Assembly: GCA_021432635.1 (NCBI GenBank)
Contig: MU270049.1
Coordinates: 312,347-376,346 of the forward strand
DNA length: 64,000 nt
Direction of reading: 5' to 3'
Source: Thozetella sp. PMI_491
Taxonomy: Eukaryota; Ascomycota; Sordariomycetes; Chaetosphaeriales; Chaetosphaeriaceae
Under the pieces are notes generated by a model that saw only the letters and a list, made by a program, of their open reading frames with translations, had not been told where the DNA came from and searched no databases. Each line of letters opens with the position of its first letter. Position 1 is the stretch's first letter. Below are positions 37,111-47,838 of this stretch, piece after piece. Position numbers and translations under genes: made by a program.

Positions 37111-37820
37111 ACATCACAGGTGAAATCAAACAAGAACCACGCTATGGATGCGTATGTCTCTCACGTAATTTGACACAAGGTTCTCACGGCCCGGAGGCTT
37201 GAACGCTGCAACACGATGTGAGATGACTCTTGGCAGAGTGCTTGGGTTTGCTCTAGGCATCTTATTGACTTCGACAACCATGGGAGAGGGAGATCGTCGA
37301 AGCTTCGAAAGTGCCATCATGGCTTCTCGGAAGCGAGAAGGCCATGAGCTAATACTGGTTCCGCCTTGACAGGGCCCTGTATAGAAACAACGCATCAAGA
37401 TGGCAGAGTGAAGAATGGAGGCAAGCATCCTCCGTGGAACAGGCGCACCGCGTTCCCTTATTTCCTCCTGTGGTTGGGGAGGTTGCCCGCATTAGTGGAC
37501 GCGCCGTTGTTTGTAGGGTGAAAATTGAGTGCGAAAGAAAATTAAAACGAGAAAGGGACGAGGCTACAGGAAGATGGCTTAAAAAACGGTTTGGCAAGTG
37601 GGGCAAACTCGTGCGCGGCTAGGTCATCCTTCGTTTGGCATTCAATTCACGTCAGCCTCGCCGGCCGTTCCCGGCAACCTGGCTTCTTGATCCTTGTGGG
37701 ATTGCAGGACGACAGCAATCTTCGTCACTCCTGTCGTCGCCCCTGCAACACCAGACGACAGACAGCTCCTTGGAAGTCTGTTGCTGATTACACAAGCTCG
37801 TACAGCATACCGTTGCGATC
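37111..37820. other. Intergenic between get1 and the next gene
   Basis: 710 bp holding the get1 terminator and the promoter of the downstream membrane-protein gene. No other gene was recognised. Confidence 0.5.
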
Positions 37821-38979
37821 ATGGCCATCTCCTGGGGGACGTACGTATTTCCAAGCCCCTCGCGTCCAAGCACGCCGCACATGTAGAGCTTCCCCTCGGA
37901 ACTGACCCTCCGTCCTCTTATATAGGATCCAGTCCCTCGTTATCTTCTTCGGGCCCATCATCGTCCCTAGGTTTCTCTCCTACTACCGCAAGGCCCGTAA
38001 TGCTCCCCGCCAGCATGGTTTGGCTGTGCGACCCGCCCCGCCTCCGGCCCGGCGTGCGCTTTTCCTCCTCGCCGTCACCATCGCCGTCTTCCTTGCCCTG
38101 AGCCTACCCGTCTTCTCCCCGGAGAACCTATTCCAAATCACGCAGAGCCGTCTGCAGATCCCCGTCGACGTGCTCTTCAACCGCCTCTCCAGCCTGCGTC
38201 CCAACGGCACTCTAACTGCCACGGACTCGGCGCTGCGCGCCAAGTTTGTCAACCTCGAGAGCCGCCTGCTGTACCTCCAGTTCGGGCCGTCAGTGCTAGC
38301 CGAATGCCCCTTCTGCACCTCAGACGACCCCAAGAGTTACTTTTACTACGCTCTCCTAGACGTCGTCCTCCCGCACGTCGTCAATCTGGCCGTGCTGGGG
38401 TTGGTGACGTCGCCCCTCTTCGCTGGGCGCGACGGTGCCGTTTGGCGGACGACCGCCACCATGACGGCCGTGTCAGCGGCCGTAGTGGACGTATACTATG
38501 TCAACGCATACAACTACCAGTCCAACAGCCGCGCGCTCCGGCTCGGCGATGTTGACTTCTTCTACTGGCGGGCACGCGTCTACCGGGCCCTCACGCTGGC
38601 AGCCATTGATGCAGTCTTGGCGCTTCTGGTCTGGCTGACGGCAACTAACCGCGCCTTTGTCAACCCTCCGACTCCCGCAGAGCGTGTGCAAGCTGCAGTG
38701 CGCGCGATGGGCGGCGTCAAGGGCAAGATCAGCGCAGTTGGCGTGTTCAAGAACACGGTGATCCGGGATGAAGAGCTCAAGGCCCGCAGCCTGGCATACT
38801 GGAGCCACGAGGGCGTGCTGATGCGCGAGGTGATGGAGGACCGCGAGGTCATCGATGGAGTCAACGATGCGCTCGAGAACCGAGTCGACGTGACTAAGAT
38901 CACGGTCGACGCGCAGCAGTACGCCGACAATATACTCCAACCACTAATGCCCGCGCCAGAGCCAACAGTCGTGGGTTAG
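37821..38979 (+). CDS. Conserved fungal multi-pass membrane protein, function unknown
   Basis: Two exons (37821-37840 and 37926-38979) give 357 residues. The first exon is only 20 nt (MAISWG plus two bases). The spliced N-terminus MAISWGTIQSLVIFFGPIIV forms a membrane segment. Further segments lie around ALFLLAVTIAVFLALSLPVF, ALLDVVLPHVVNLAVLGLV, MTAVSAAVVDVYYVNAYN and AAIDAVLALLVWLTATN. A conserved-looking loop reads LYLQFGPSVLAECPFC, and the C-terminal 120 residues are soluble and charged (EGVLMREVMEDREVIDGVND). I recall similar proteins across filamentous ascomycetes, sometimes mislabelled as chorismate synthase, but there is no enzyme motif of that kind here. ER or mitochondrial location is plausible but unproven. 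Confidence 0.82.
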
Positions 38980-39492
38980 AGGAGGAGCCTTTCATCTAGA
39001 CGAAACGGTCTCACCGTTTTCCTATTTCGTACCTCTTTTGGTTCCGGGGCGGGCGGCGCATAGATACTCACACACACATCATGGAAAGGATTCGTTTGCA
39101 GGCATTGCTGGTGTATACTAGATACCTGAAAGATAGGCATCAGGCCGAGCCTTCTAGCAGGCGGGTTTATTGCAAGGTTCACGCTTTGGTATAGCCCTGA
39201 ATGAAGAATAAAGGACAACTCCCGGGTTGACAGCGACCGGAGGGTCGTGACTGGCATGTTTCTCTAGCCCCTGAACTCTCTGTCCAACGCCTTTCGAATG
39301 TTTGCGAGCTCGCCGCGACAGCCCTTCTGGGCAGGGCGAGGACACCGCCGTCTGGAAGTCGAAAGAATAAAAACGAATGCCCCAAATGCTCATGTCCAAA
39401 TCCCAGGTTCCTACACTCCCTCCACGTCTCTTTACAGGGCCAGAGGGCGAAAGCCGATGTAAGGTGTAGTAAATAGCGTCGATGTCTAGTGC
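38980..39492. other. Convergent 3' flanks
   Basis: 513 bp between the converging membrane-protein gene and rud3. No other gene was recognised. Confidence 0.5.
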
Positions 39493-41450
39493 CTAGTTCT
39501 GCTGGCCCCTCGTCTCAGGCCTCGTTGTGGCCGTCGCTATGCTCGACATGCTGTCTTTCCTCGAGGCTGTGCCTCCGGTCGTGCTGCCAGCCTCCTCCAC
39601 GCTCCTCTCCAGGAACCCGGCCCAGAGGTCGGCCAGGGATTCCTTGCCCCCCGCTGAAGTTGGCTCTGTGAAGAACTCGGAATTAAGAGCCGGAGAGCTC
39701 GGTGTGCGATGAAAGGGTGAGGTGGGTAGCCGCAGGCTGCTGCTGGAGGTTCCCGGCCGCGCGAGCCCGGCCTGCTCCTTTTGCGCATCCGTCCAGTTGA
39801 GGAGGCCCGCGATGACCTGTAGAACCTGGAACTTCCGCGGGTCGGACCGGTCGAGGGCGTGAAACTGCAGGAAGTGGTTCGTGACGACTTGTCTGCACCG
39901 GCAGGTGTTAGTCTCGGGCTCTAGTTTGCGGGTTGTAACCGGGTGGGTTCCTGGGCTTACCTATCGATCATCTCCTCGGGCTTGTTTTTCTTGATGTACT
40001 TGAGCGCCCTGGTGAGGTGCTCGTTGAGCCCGATAGCTTCGTGCCGCAGCTTGCCTATCAGGAGGCTCTTCTCCTTGACCTCCCTCTCGAACGGCGCTGT
40101 GCGCTCAACCTCCTTTGCGAGGGCTTCCCTGGCCTTCTCGGCGCTTTCCGCTCGCGCGCCCGCCTCCTGGACCAGCTTCTTCATGGCCGTTACCTGCTCC
40201 TCAGAGCTCTCGACCATCTCGCGCAGCTCTCGCTTGCGCGCCTCTTGGATCTCCTGCAACGCCCGCTGCAGGCCGTCGATGGCTTGTGACTGCGTGTCGC
40301 GCTCCTCGGACGCACGGTCGTACGCCTCGCGCAGGGTCGTGAGCTGCTCCTCCAAGTCCGCAGCCTTGTCGGCTAGCGATTCGCGCATAGAGCGCTCCTC
40401 CATCGCGATCACTTCCCACTCGCCCATGGCATTGCTGGTCGACTCCAGCTCGCTGCGCAGGTGCTGTATCTGCCGCGTCATGTCGTCCTTCTCCTTCAGC
40501 CAGTTCTGCTGCGACAGATTGTTCCGGCTGCGCAGGCTAGCGAGCTCGCGACTCTGCTCTTGGAGCTCCTCCCGCAGGCGAGTGGCCTCGGAATCGGTGC
40601 TCTGCGTGCTGTTCCGGAGCTCTTCATTTTCCTTCTCCAGCTCTTCGATCCGATCCTTGGCCTCGTCCAGCTCCGCCTTATCTCGCTTGAGCCGGTCTCC
40701 GAGGGTCTCCCTGATGTGGGCTACCCGGCCCATCAGTGTCTCGTACTGTGACTCAGCCTGTTCCTTCGCGGCCTCGCTCTGCTCGAGCTCCGACTTTAGC
40801 TGGCTGATCTCGGCGCCATGCGTCTCCTGGATGCTTTCGAGCTGCTTTCGTAACTGTTCCACCTCAGCCCGGAGGGCTTCCCGCTCCTGTGACATGGCCT
40901 CGAGCTTCGCACTCGTGTCGCTGTTCGCATCGGGCTGGTCCGCACTGCTCTGGATGGCGTGGCCGTTCGTACGCTTCGTCGTAGCAGCGGCGTGGCCATT
41001 GGATTCAGACTTGACCGGGCTCTCTGGGCCACCTTCACTCTGCGCAAAAGATGGGTGTTAGGAGCTGCCGAAAACCCCATCGGTCGGGCGGGCTCGCGCC
41101 TCCCCACGGAAAAGGGACAGAGAAAAATGCGCAGAAGCAAGAGGGGGGGGGCAACGTACCACTCCTGGGGTTACTGGCTCGTCCGTCAAGTCCTCGTTCT
41201 CGGCGGCATCGTCGCCATTTTTGTCCGCGTCGGTGGCGATAGGCTTCGGCTTGTTCGCACTCTTCTTCTTCTTATTGTTCTTCTTCTTGGCGGACGGAGC
41301 TGTAGAGCGAGGGGTTCGATTAGCACGGGGCCATTCAGACGAGGTGTCCTTTGCCTCTGCTCACTGGACCGCCCTCTCGGGGGGCAGGCACTGGGATGAC
41401 GCACCTTGTAAAGAGGACTGGGTTGGATCGGTGGGCGTAGTGGCGGACAT
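39493..41450 (-). CDS. rud3: Golgin Rud3/GMAP-210-like, GRAB-domain protein
   Basis: Four exons (41450-41405, 41299-41160, 41039-39961, 39892-39493) give 554 residues. After a Lys-rich N-terminus (APSAKKKNNKKKKSANKPK) and an acidic linker, residues from about 105 to 420 form a continuous coiled coil. The segment EKSLLIGKLRHEAIGLNEHL, followed by ALKYIKKNKPEEMIDRQVV, is the GRIP-related Arf-binding (GRAB) domain that recruits Rud3 to cis-Golgi membranes through Arf1. The junction through the GRAB domain is rebuilt exactly by splicing, which supports the model. The C-terminal 90 residues are Ser/Thr-rich. The role expected from the family is vesicle tethering and Golgi structure. Confidence 0.9.
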
Positions 41451-42467
41451 TGTTCAATTGGTGCTAGCAAGAGCAATGGCGTCTGTCCACGGCATCGGAA
41501 CGCAGTCGAGATGAAGGACGGCCGCGTTTGTTTGGTTCGTCGCTCGAAAAGGTCGATCCGGATGCTGCAGCAGCGGCAACGTGGTGGTTGTCCGTTTCGC
41601 CCTCTGCTCGTCTTTGGGGTTTGGCAAACGAAACGGGCCACGTTCCACCAGTAAGCCACCCCCGTTTCTAGCCGGGACCACTTTCAGATTCCCGGGTTGG
41701 CGCAGTAAAACCAAGCAGAATGCAGCCCGAGTTGCACGGATATCTGGTCTATACCGGGCAATGGATGCCACAAGCCTGTTTTAATCGTATCTCTAAGCAC
41801 AACTACGATCCAGTAATAGGCGCAATTGATCTACTTGTCATTGACAGATGCAGCCACTTGGGGCTCAGAGCCTCATCCCAGACCTGCTTCCCTCATATAC
41901 GGAGCTCGTCAGGCCACGATTAGCGTCACGTGCAACGCTTATCAAGGTAGATAAAAGCCCCTACGATCGTATGCTCCTAAAATGGCACAGCAGCCTGTGG
42001 CAGCCACCTAGAAATAGAAACCGGGGGCATTCCGTAGCCAATCTGGCGGCCCCGAGGGCCTGGTCCCTAAAGGACCGCCTACCAGCCAGTGACCTTGCAG
42101 GAACTTTCCTCCTGCAAGAGTCAGTCTATGTATGTAGCCGAGGCGCAATACAGTTCTTCTCTCCCTGCCTTCCAGTTTCCGCGAGCTGCCCAGGGGACTG
42201 ATACTGACGATATTACAAAAAACCTTGCGGGACTTTATTTTGTTCCATAATAATATTTTCCCGGTATAACAGCTGCACAGAAAAAGAACCTTTTAAAACT
42301 TTACTTCGTCGAGTTCCTCCAGGCATAGATATGCACGACCTTATCGTACTAGACTATATAGTAAAGCGCCTCTTCCCCTAGTATCAGAGTACTTGATCAA
42401 GGGTTGGACGTAGATCAGCCAGCGCTCTCTCTTCGTGCTTTTGCTGTGAAACAGGATACGTACAACA
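41451..42467. other. Boundary region between rud3 and the metabolite cluster
   Basis: About 1 kb. The left part is the rud3 promoter. From about 42.2 kb the sequence becomes visibly AT-rich (runs such as ATAATAATATTTT), unlike the GC-rich gaps to the left. No gene was recognised; it may include degraded repeat DNA. Confidence 0.45.
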
Positions 42468-44340
42468 CTACTCCGACATGTTTCTCTTTCGCAGGAATAT
42501 TTTCTGAGATTGATTTGGTGCAAACTGCCCATTGACGGACAAGCTCGGTGGTCTGGATTTGGTGCCTTCCCACTTGATATCATATTCCATGATGAGCTTG
42601 CTGAAAATCATTTTGGCTTTTCGCACAGCGTAGAAACGCCCGGGGCACGCGTGCCTACCGAATCCAAATCTTTACGATCGTCAGTCCTCTCTAGGTCTAA
42701 CAAGTAGTGAACCCCCCCTCCCCTAAAAAACAAAAAGCAGGCTTAGAGTAAAAGAAAGGAGCTCCGACTCACGCCAGATTGGTCTCGGATATGGTTGATG
42801 CCCCCCACTTGTCTCCTTCATCACCATCGTTCGGACCTGCCGCTGGCCGGAGCTTCGCGAAGCGGGATATATCTACCGTAAGAGGATCTTGGAAGTTGTC
42901 CAGGCTTGTCTGGATCGCGAGCGCCGGGATCGCGACTTTTGCGCCCTGGGGCAGCTCAAAGCCGTCGTGGAAGCGGAATCCGCCAGGGCTCATCACCGTG
43001 CGTGCGCACGTCACTGCTCCGACTGGGTAGACGCGGTTTAGTTCGCGGATGAACGAATCCATCAGAGGCATGTTGCTGAACGTCTTGTCCGTGAAGCCGT
43101 GCATTGCGACGGCCGCCTCTGATTCGGCACGGAGGAGTCCCAAATACTGCGGCTGCAGGAGGACCTCGAAGACCATAGAAGTGACCAAAGCACCCGGCGC
43201 TGCGCTCCCGGCCCATAGGTTGTGAACGAGGGATAGGGCGATTCGGTCTGGGTTGTGCTCCTTACTGTCTCCCTCAGAATACTGCAGACTCCATTCGATG
43301 GCATCCAGCGGCCCAGAGGTGCTCTTGTCGGTCTCGGGGCCTCTAGATTGAAACTCGCGGAATCTAGCCTCCACAATCGGCATGATGGCCGCCACCGCCT
43401 CCCGGACACGCCGGCGGTGGAAGACAGACAAAAGATGGCAGAGGGGGCGGCGGAACCACCCGAGAGGCAGCATGGTCATGACGAGGCCGTTTACGAATAT
43501 GGAATCCGTAGCCGCCATGGAGGTGCGAAGGTACAAGTCATTGCGGCAGAGCTCTGATCCTATGAGGATCTTGCTTGTGGTGCGATGCATAATCTTGGCG
43601 AACAGAGCGGCCGCGGGGAAGGGTGTCCATTCGACGGGGGCGCCGATCTCCTTCCCGAAGGCATAGTCACATTCATCGATCAGAAGAGGGATCAGTTTGG
43701 CTATCACTCTGTGAGCACGAGGGCTGGGATCTTTGGGTCGATCTATTACGAACGCAAGCGAGGGTTGATGCCCCTTTTGACTACATCGATCATGAGATCC
43801 GAGGAGTAGAGGTCGCCGACGGACGCGTATAAGCTAAAGGCCTGTCGGACTGCTTGAGCGCACGAAGCAATGCCGCTCTTGGGCACGCGGCCCGTGGAAT
43901 TTGCTTACATTGCTGATGTTCTCGAAGAAGCTGAGGTCGTGGGCATCTGCCCGCTTCAGATCAACTAGATACTTGGGAGGTAAGAATATATAATCCGCTG
44001 CCCACCATTTCATTATGAATGGCTTTCCCGTGCGTCTGATGACCTAGAAGGCTTTCAGCAACGGTTGAGATGTGGGAGACGACACAGGCTGCATCCAAAG
44101 CCTCACCTTCGTATACCCTTCTTGGATATATTTCTCCATTGTAAACGACATTGCGTGTCTGCCGGATAGAAAGGAAAGAAGCCATGGTTTTCCAACACGC
44201 TGGAACTGTGACCGGCGTGGGACCAAGGAGAGAAGGGCCAAAACAAGAGTCACGAGAAGACACTTCGTCGTCAATGACAAATCGCCAATGAGGTCAGACG
44301 CTACCGTAAGCCAGGTCCTATTCAGATCGGAGAACGCCAT
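42468..44340 (-). CDS. Cytochrome P450 monooxygenase (cluster P450-1)
   Basis: Five exons (44340-44107, 44043-43909, 43841-43750, 43708-42773, 42669-42468) give 532 residues. An N-terminal membrane anchor (CLLVTLVLALLSLVP) is followed by a P450 fold: ExxR in FIRELNRVYP, the RF-type segment ISRFAKLR, and the heme loop FGFGRHACPGRFYA with ligand Cys at about 474, rebuilt across the last intron. The overall pattern (LSFFENISN, VVKRGINPRL) is that of fungal secondary-metabolism P450s acting on terpenoids and indole-diterpenes (CYP68-like group), so an ER-bound hydroxylase is expected. The I-helix reads AGSAAPGAL and lacks the usual acid-Thr pair. The third intron is only 41 nt and is the least certain junction. 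It diverges from P450-2 across a shared promoter. Confidence 0.9.
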
Positions 44341-44897
44341 AACTGCACGGAATCTGGATGGTGGAGCGCAGAGTCGGAACGACGGGACTCTTGCTGGTTT
44401 TCACCATTTGCGGAGTGTCCACAGCCCGAAAATACGAATCGGCTTGACTGATTCCTGGTATTCTAACCGACATGCATGTGTACTTTGTTCAAATAAAATA
44501 ACAATTAAGATGGAGTTGCATACGTACGACGGTCGCAAAAAAAATCATATCCAAGCAGTCGCCTCGGTGGGTATTTCCATCAGCAACACATCAGCAACCC
44601 CGTGTTGAGAGGATCTACGGGGGGGGTCTCGGAGGCCGAATCAATCGCTCACGGAACGGTGGATTGCGGCGTCCGGCAGTGCTGTCAATCCTTTTATTGG
44701 CAGCATCGGCCCTCCAGCAGGCAGTGGCCCGACTGCAGACCCTGACCCGACTGCGCCACTCGAATCCGCCGCAAAGGGAAAGCTGTTGGACAAGGCGAGT
44801 CCTACTTGGAAAGGCCATCCTCCTGTTTAGAGCGTCAAACCATGCTGCGAGCTATGCCTTGCAGAGTATACCAGGCAACACACCCAGTCGCACGTCG
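44341..44897. promoter_or_regulatory. Bidirectional promoter of P450-1 and P450-2
   Basis: 557 bp between two divergent P450 start codons. It contains a perfect TCGG-AGG-CCGA palindrome almost midway. Co-regulation of the two P450s is the natural reading. Confidence 0.7.
44629..44639. promoter_or_regulatory. Candidate regulator site TCGG-AGG-CCGA
   Basis: A perfect palindrome of the form TCGG-N3-CCGA, equal to TCG-N5-CGA. It lies 289 bp from the P450-1 ATG and 259 bp from the P450-2 ATG. It is shared with other promoters of this cluster. Binding by the cluster Zn2Cys6 protein is inferred. Confidence 0.6.
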
Positions 44898-46576
44898 ATG
44901 GACATGATGGAGCTCACTTTTGATTCTCGTACCATTTTGCAGGTGTTAGCCTTGGCGGCGAGGCACCCATACCTTGTTCTTTCCATTTTTATTCTCTTCT
45001 CCCTTGTCGTTGCCAATGTGGTTTCCATCCGAGAGAAAAGGCGCAAATTGTACCGCTGGGGTATGCCAGTGGTGCCGAGCAGCAAGTCCGGAGACTATCG
45101 CGCCTCGCTCGCGGGAGCGAACGCCAAGGTATTGACGAACATTGCTGGCGAAGGTGCACGCTGTTAATCTACCTGCAGTACCCGGACCAGCCATATATGG
45201 TCGATTTCCAAGATCCCACCTGCATCATCCCGGCCTACTGCATCGAGAAGTTGAAGAACCTGCCGGACGCGCAACTCTCTACCAATGGGAGCATGTATGA
45301 TCGTTTCGCCATCCGCTGGACGAACAGCGGGTGGGTGGGCAAAGAGCTGGCCTTCAGCATCAAGTACGATCTCGCCAAGGAAGTTGACGGGTTTTTCTCG
45401 ACAATCCAGGACGAAATATCGCACGCCGGGGTCCAGTCGCTACCCTTCTCTAGCGAATGGACCGCCGTCGATCCACAAGAAGCCCTCGTCCAAATTGTAG
45501 GTCCGGTGATAGGGAGAATGATGATCGGAGCCCCTCTGAATCGCGATAAGAGCTGGCTTTCCGCTTCAATCTACCATGCCATGGCTGTCATCATATATTC
45601 CAACTGGCTGAGGCAGTTCCCCTCAGTCCTCCGCCCCATCATCGCGCCGTTTTTGCCCCAGAAGCGGGCGGTAGAACGAACAAAACGGGCCATCGCAGAC
45701 GCCATCACGCCGATTCTTGATCAGCAAATGACAGCCCTAGAGGAAGTGTCTAAGGGCCCATCAGTGCCCTCGGAAACGGGCAGGCTCACCAAGTGGCTGC
45801 TCAAAAGATACAAACCTGGGCTGAACCGCTTGTTCTCGCCCTCACTGGTCATTAGAGACCACTATTCTCTCTGCTTTGCGGCCATTCATGGTCCGACCTT
45901 GCTCCTCACCCACGCCCTCATCGACCTGGCGTCCTACCCCCAATACATCACGCCACTCCGGGAGGAGGTGGACCGAGAACTCGCCAATGCTCCGTTCGAG
46001 CAATGGACCCGGGCGACGCTGGACAAGATGCAACTACTGGACGCCTTCTGCAAAGAAAGCGCGCGCACAAACCCTAACGGTTTGAGTAAGTTATGCATCT
46101 CCAGTTCTCGTGATGATGACGCCGCGCTAAATTTCTCCTCAGTTGCCTGGTTGCGCAAGACGCATCAACCCGTCACCCTATCCACCGGACACGTCATCCC
46201 CGCCGACACCTTGATTGCCGCCACAAACCCGTACTTTAATCATGCGGCCACTCCCTGGATCGAGGACCCCGGAAAGTTCTACCCTGAGCGTTGGGTGGAG
46301 GACCGCTCGGATGCGTATCCAAACCCAGACTTCCGTTTTGGCTCCGCGAGTATTGACTCCCTCATCTTCGGCTGTGGAAGACATGCGTGTCCGGGGCGGC
46401 CGTTGGGCACCTACGTCGTCAAGGACGTCATGGCATACATCCTGAGCAAGTGGGACGTGCGGCTCAAGGGAGAGTGGAGGGGAAGACCGGAGAACATATA
46501 TCACGATTTCATCATCATGCCGCCGTGCCCACCGATGGGCAATGTTCAGTTAGAGATCAAGCTCAGGAGTGAATAG
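44898..46576 (+). CDS. Cytochrome P450 monooxygenase (cluster P450-2)
   Basis: Three exons (44898-45128, 45179-46085, 46143-46576) give 523 residues. The first ATG of MDMMEL was chosen; the others are two and three codons later, and an open frame also continues upstream. A membrane anchor (PYLVLSIFILFSLVVANVV) precedes the P450 fold: I-helix FAAIHGPTLLL, ExxR in CKESARTNP, RW segment FYPERWVEDR, and heme loop FGCGRHACPGRPLG with Cys at about 462. The second intron (57 nt) is in frame and would go unnoticed; splicing restores NGLIAWLRKTHQPV, as expected for the family. Its substrate is unknown. It is paired head-to-head with P450-1, which suggests successive oxidations of one product. Confidence 0.9.
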
Positions 46577-47838
46577 TGAGCAAGAGTATGAACGACTTTC
46601 AACCACAGGAATCACACCCCCCCTGCAACTCGCATCGGTCATGTGTCCATAATAGAGATTAGGAAATGCGCCCTGCAACATGCGCTCGCTCACTCCTCTT
46701 ATTTTCTGACATTTTCGACAGAGAGATAGCTGTTCTCTGGCATCCGCCAGTAGTGGTGTCTCTCAGCCCGGTGGCAGGCTCAATCTCTCTGCAGAAATCA
46801 AAGGCTCCGGGCAAGGCCTAGATCGGCTCATCTGCTTTGCCTTGCTTTTTGCAAATTGTACTAAGCTAATATACTGAAAAATTGGGTCAGGAGGAGGGGC
46901 AACTGAACGCACTAGCCTTATTAGGGGCAGCTTTTACACATTTTCTGGAAGGGATAGTTAAGAGGTTATCTAGTCTAAACAAAATTATACAGCAAATCTC
47001 ATATACCACGCTAGACCAGGGCTCTAAATCCTTTCCACCATAGCTATCTAAGTATCTTAAGGGATAAACACGGCTTTATTGTTATTATTTCTTACTATAT
47101 CTGAAAATAAGCTGCACAGTACGAATTAATCCTAACTAAATACGGGCAACATTTCAAGGGTATTTATCTTCCGGGGGGGTTATAATTGTAGGTATAGGCC
47201 TGTTTTATGCAGTAGGTGCTATCTTTCACCCTTACTTCGCCAGTACGTGAGCTGATCCGTGCCTAATCAGCCTTGTCAGCCCCGTAACGCCACGGATCCT
47301 ATCCCGGATGGCATGCCTTGCGTGAGGTTTGCGGTTACTGCGTGTACTTCGGTCCGAGTCACAGTGTGGTCGCACGGATGCTGCTAGATGGCCAATCAAG
47401 AGCCTCACTCCGGGGCATGCCGGCCACTAATGCAACCCTGTCTTTGATGAAGGAACTGCATCATCTCGGGGGCCGACTCAACTGCCGTTGTGGCGCTTTC
47501 CACGGATCTCCTCCGATAGCTACGCGCCCGATGGAGGCGCTATGCGTGTGTGTGTATGTGCCTCTTCGGGGCCCGATTTGCTCGGTAGCATTGAGGAGTC
47601 GATAGGAATCATAGGGGCGGACCTGATCGTCTCTTACCTGTCTAGGTACGCCACCGCGGTACGTTCGTGCGTCTGCTTCATCGGATTGTCTGCACGAGAC
47701 TGCCAAGCTCCGGATGCTGCCGCGCAAGGACCCCCCTCTGAAAGCCATTGAAGTCCAACTTTCCTTGCGAACCCGACTTCTGCTCGTCTCCCAACTCAGA
47801 CGAACCACTTGTCATAAAGGTTCTATAACACTCGTGCA
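46577..47838. other. Intergenic: AT-rich stretch and MFS promoter
   Basis: About 1.26 kb. The stretch 46850-47230 is strongly AT-rich with no coding pattern and may be a remnant of mutated repeat DNA. The right part contains a perfect TCGG-GGC-CCGA palindrome 273 bp before the MFS start codon. Confidence 0.5.
47566..47576. promoter_or_regulatory. Candidate regulator site TCGG-GGC-CCGA
   Basis: A perfect TCGG-N3-CCGA palindrome 273 bp upstream of the MFS transporter ATG. Same motif as in the other cluster promoters. Confidence 0.6.

Noticed and set aside
39943..41061. 372-codon open frame on the plus strand
   Set aside because: It is exactly antisense to the coiled-coil exon of rud3; the Ser/Arg/Leu-rich product is a by-product of Glu/Lys/Gln codons on the other strand.
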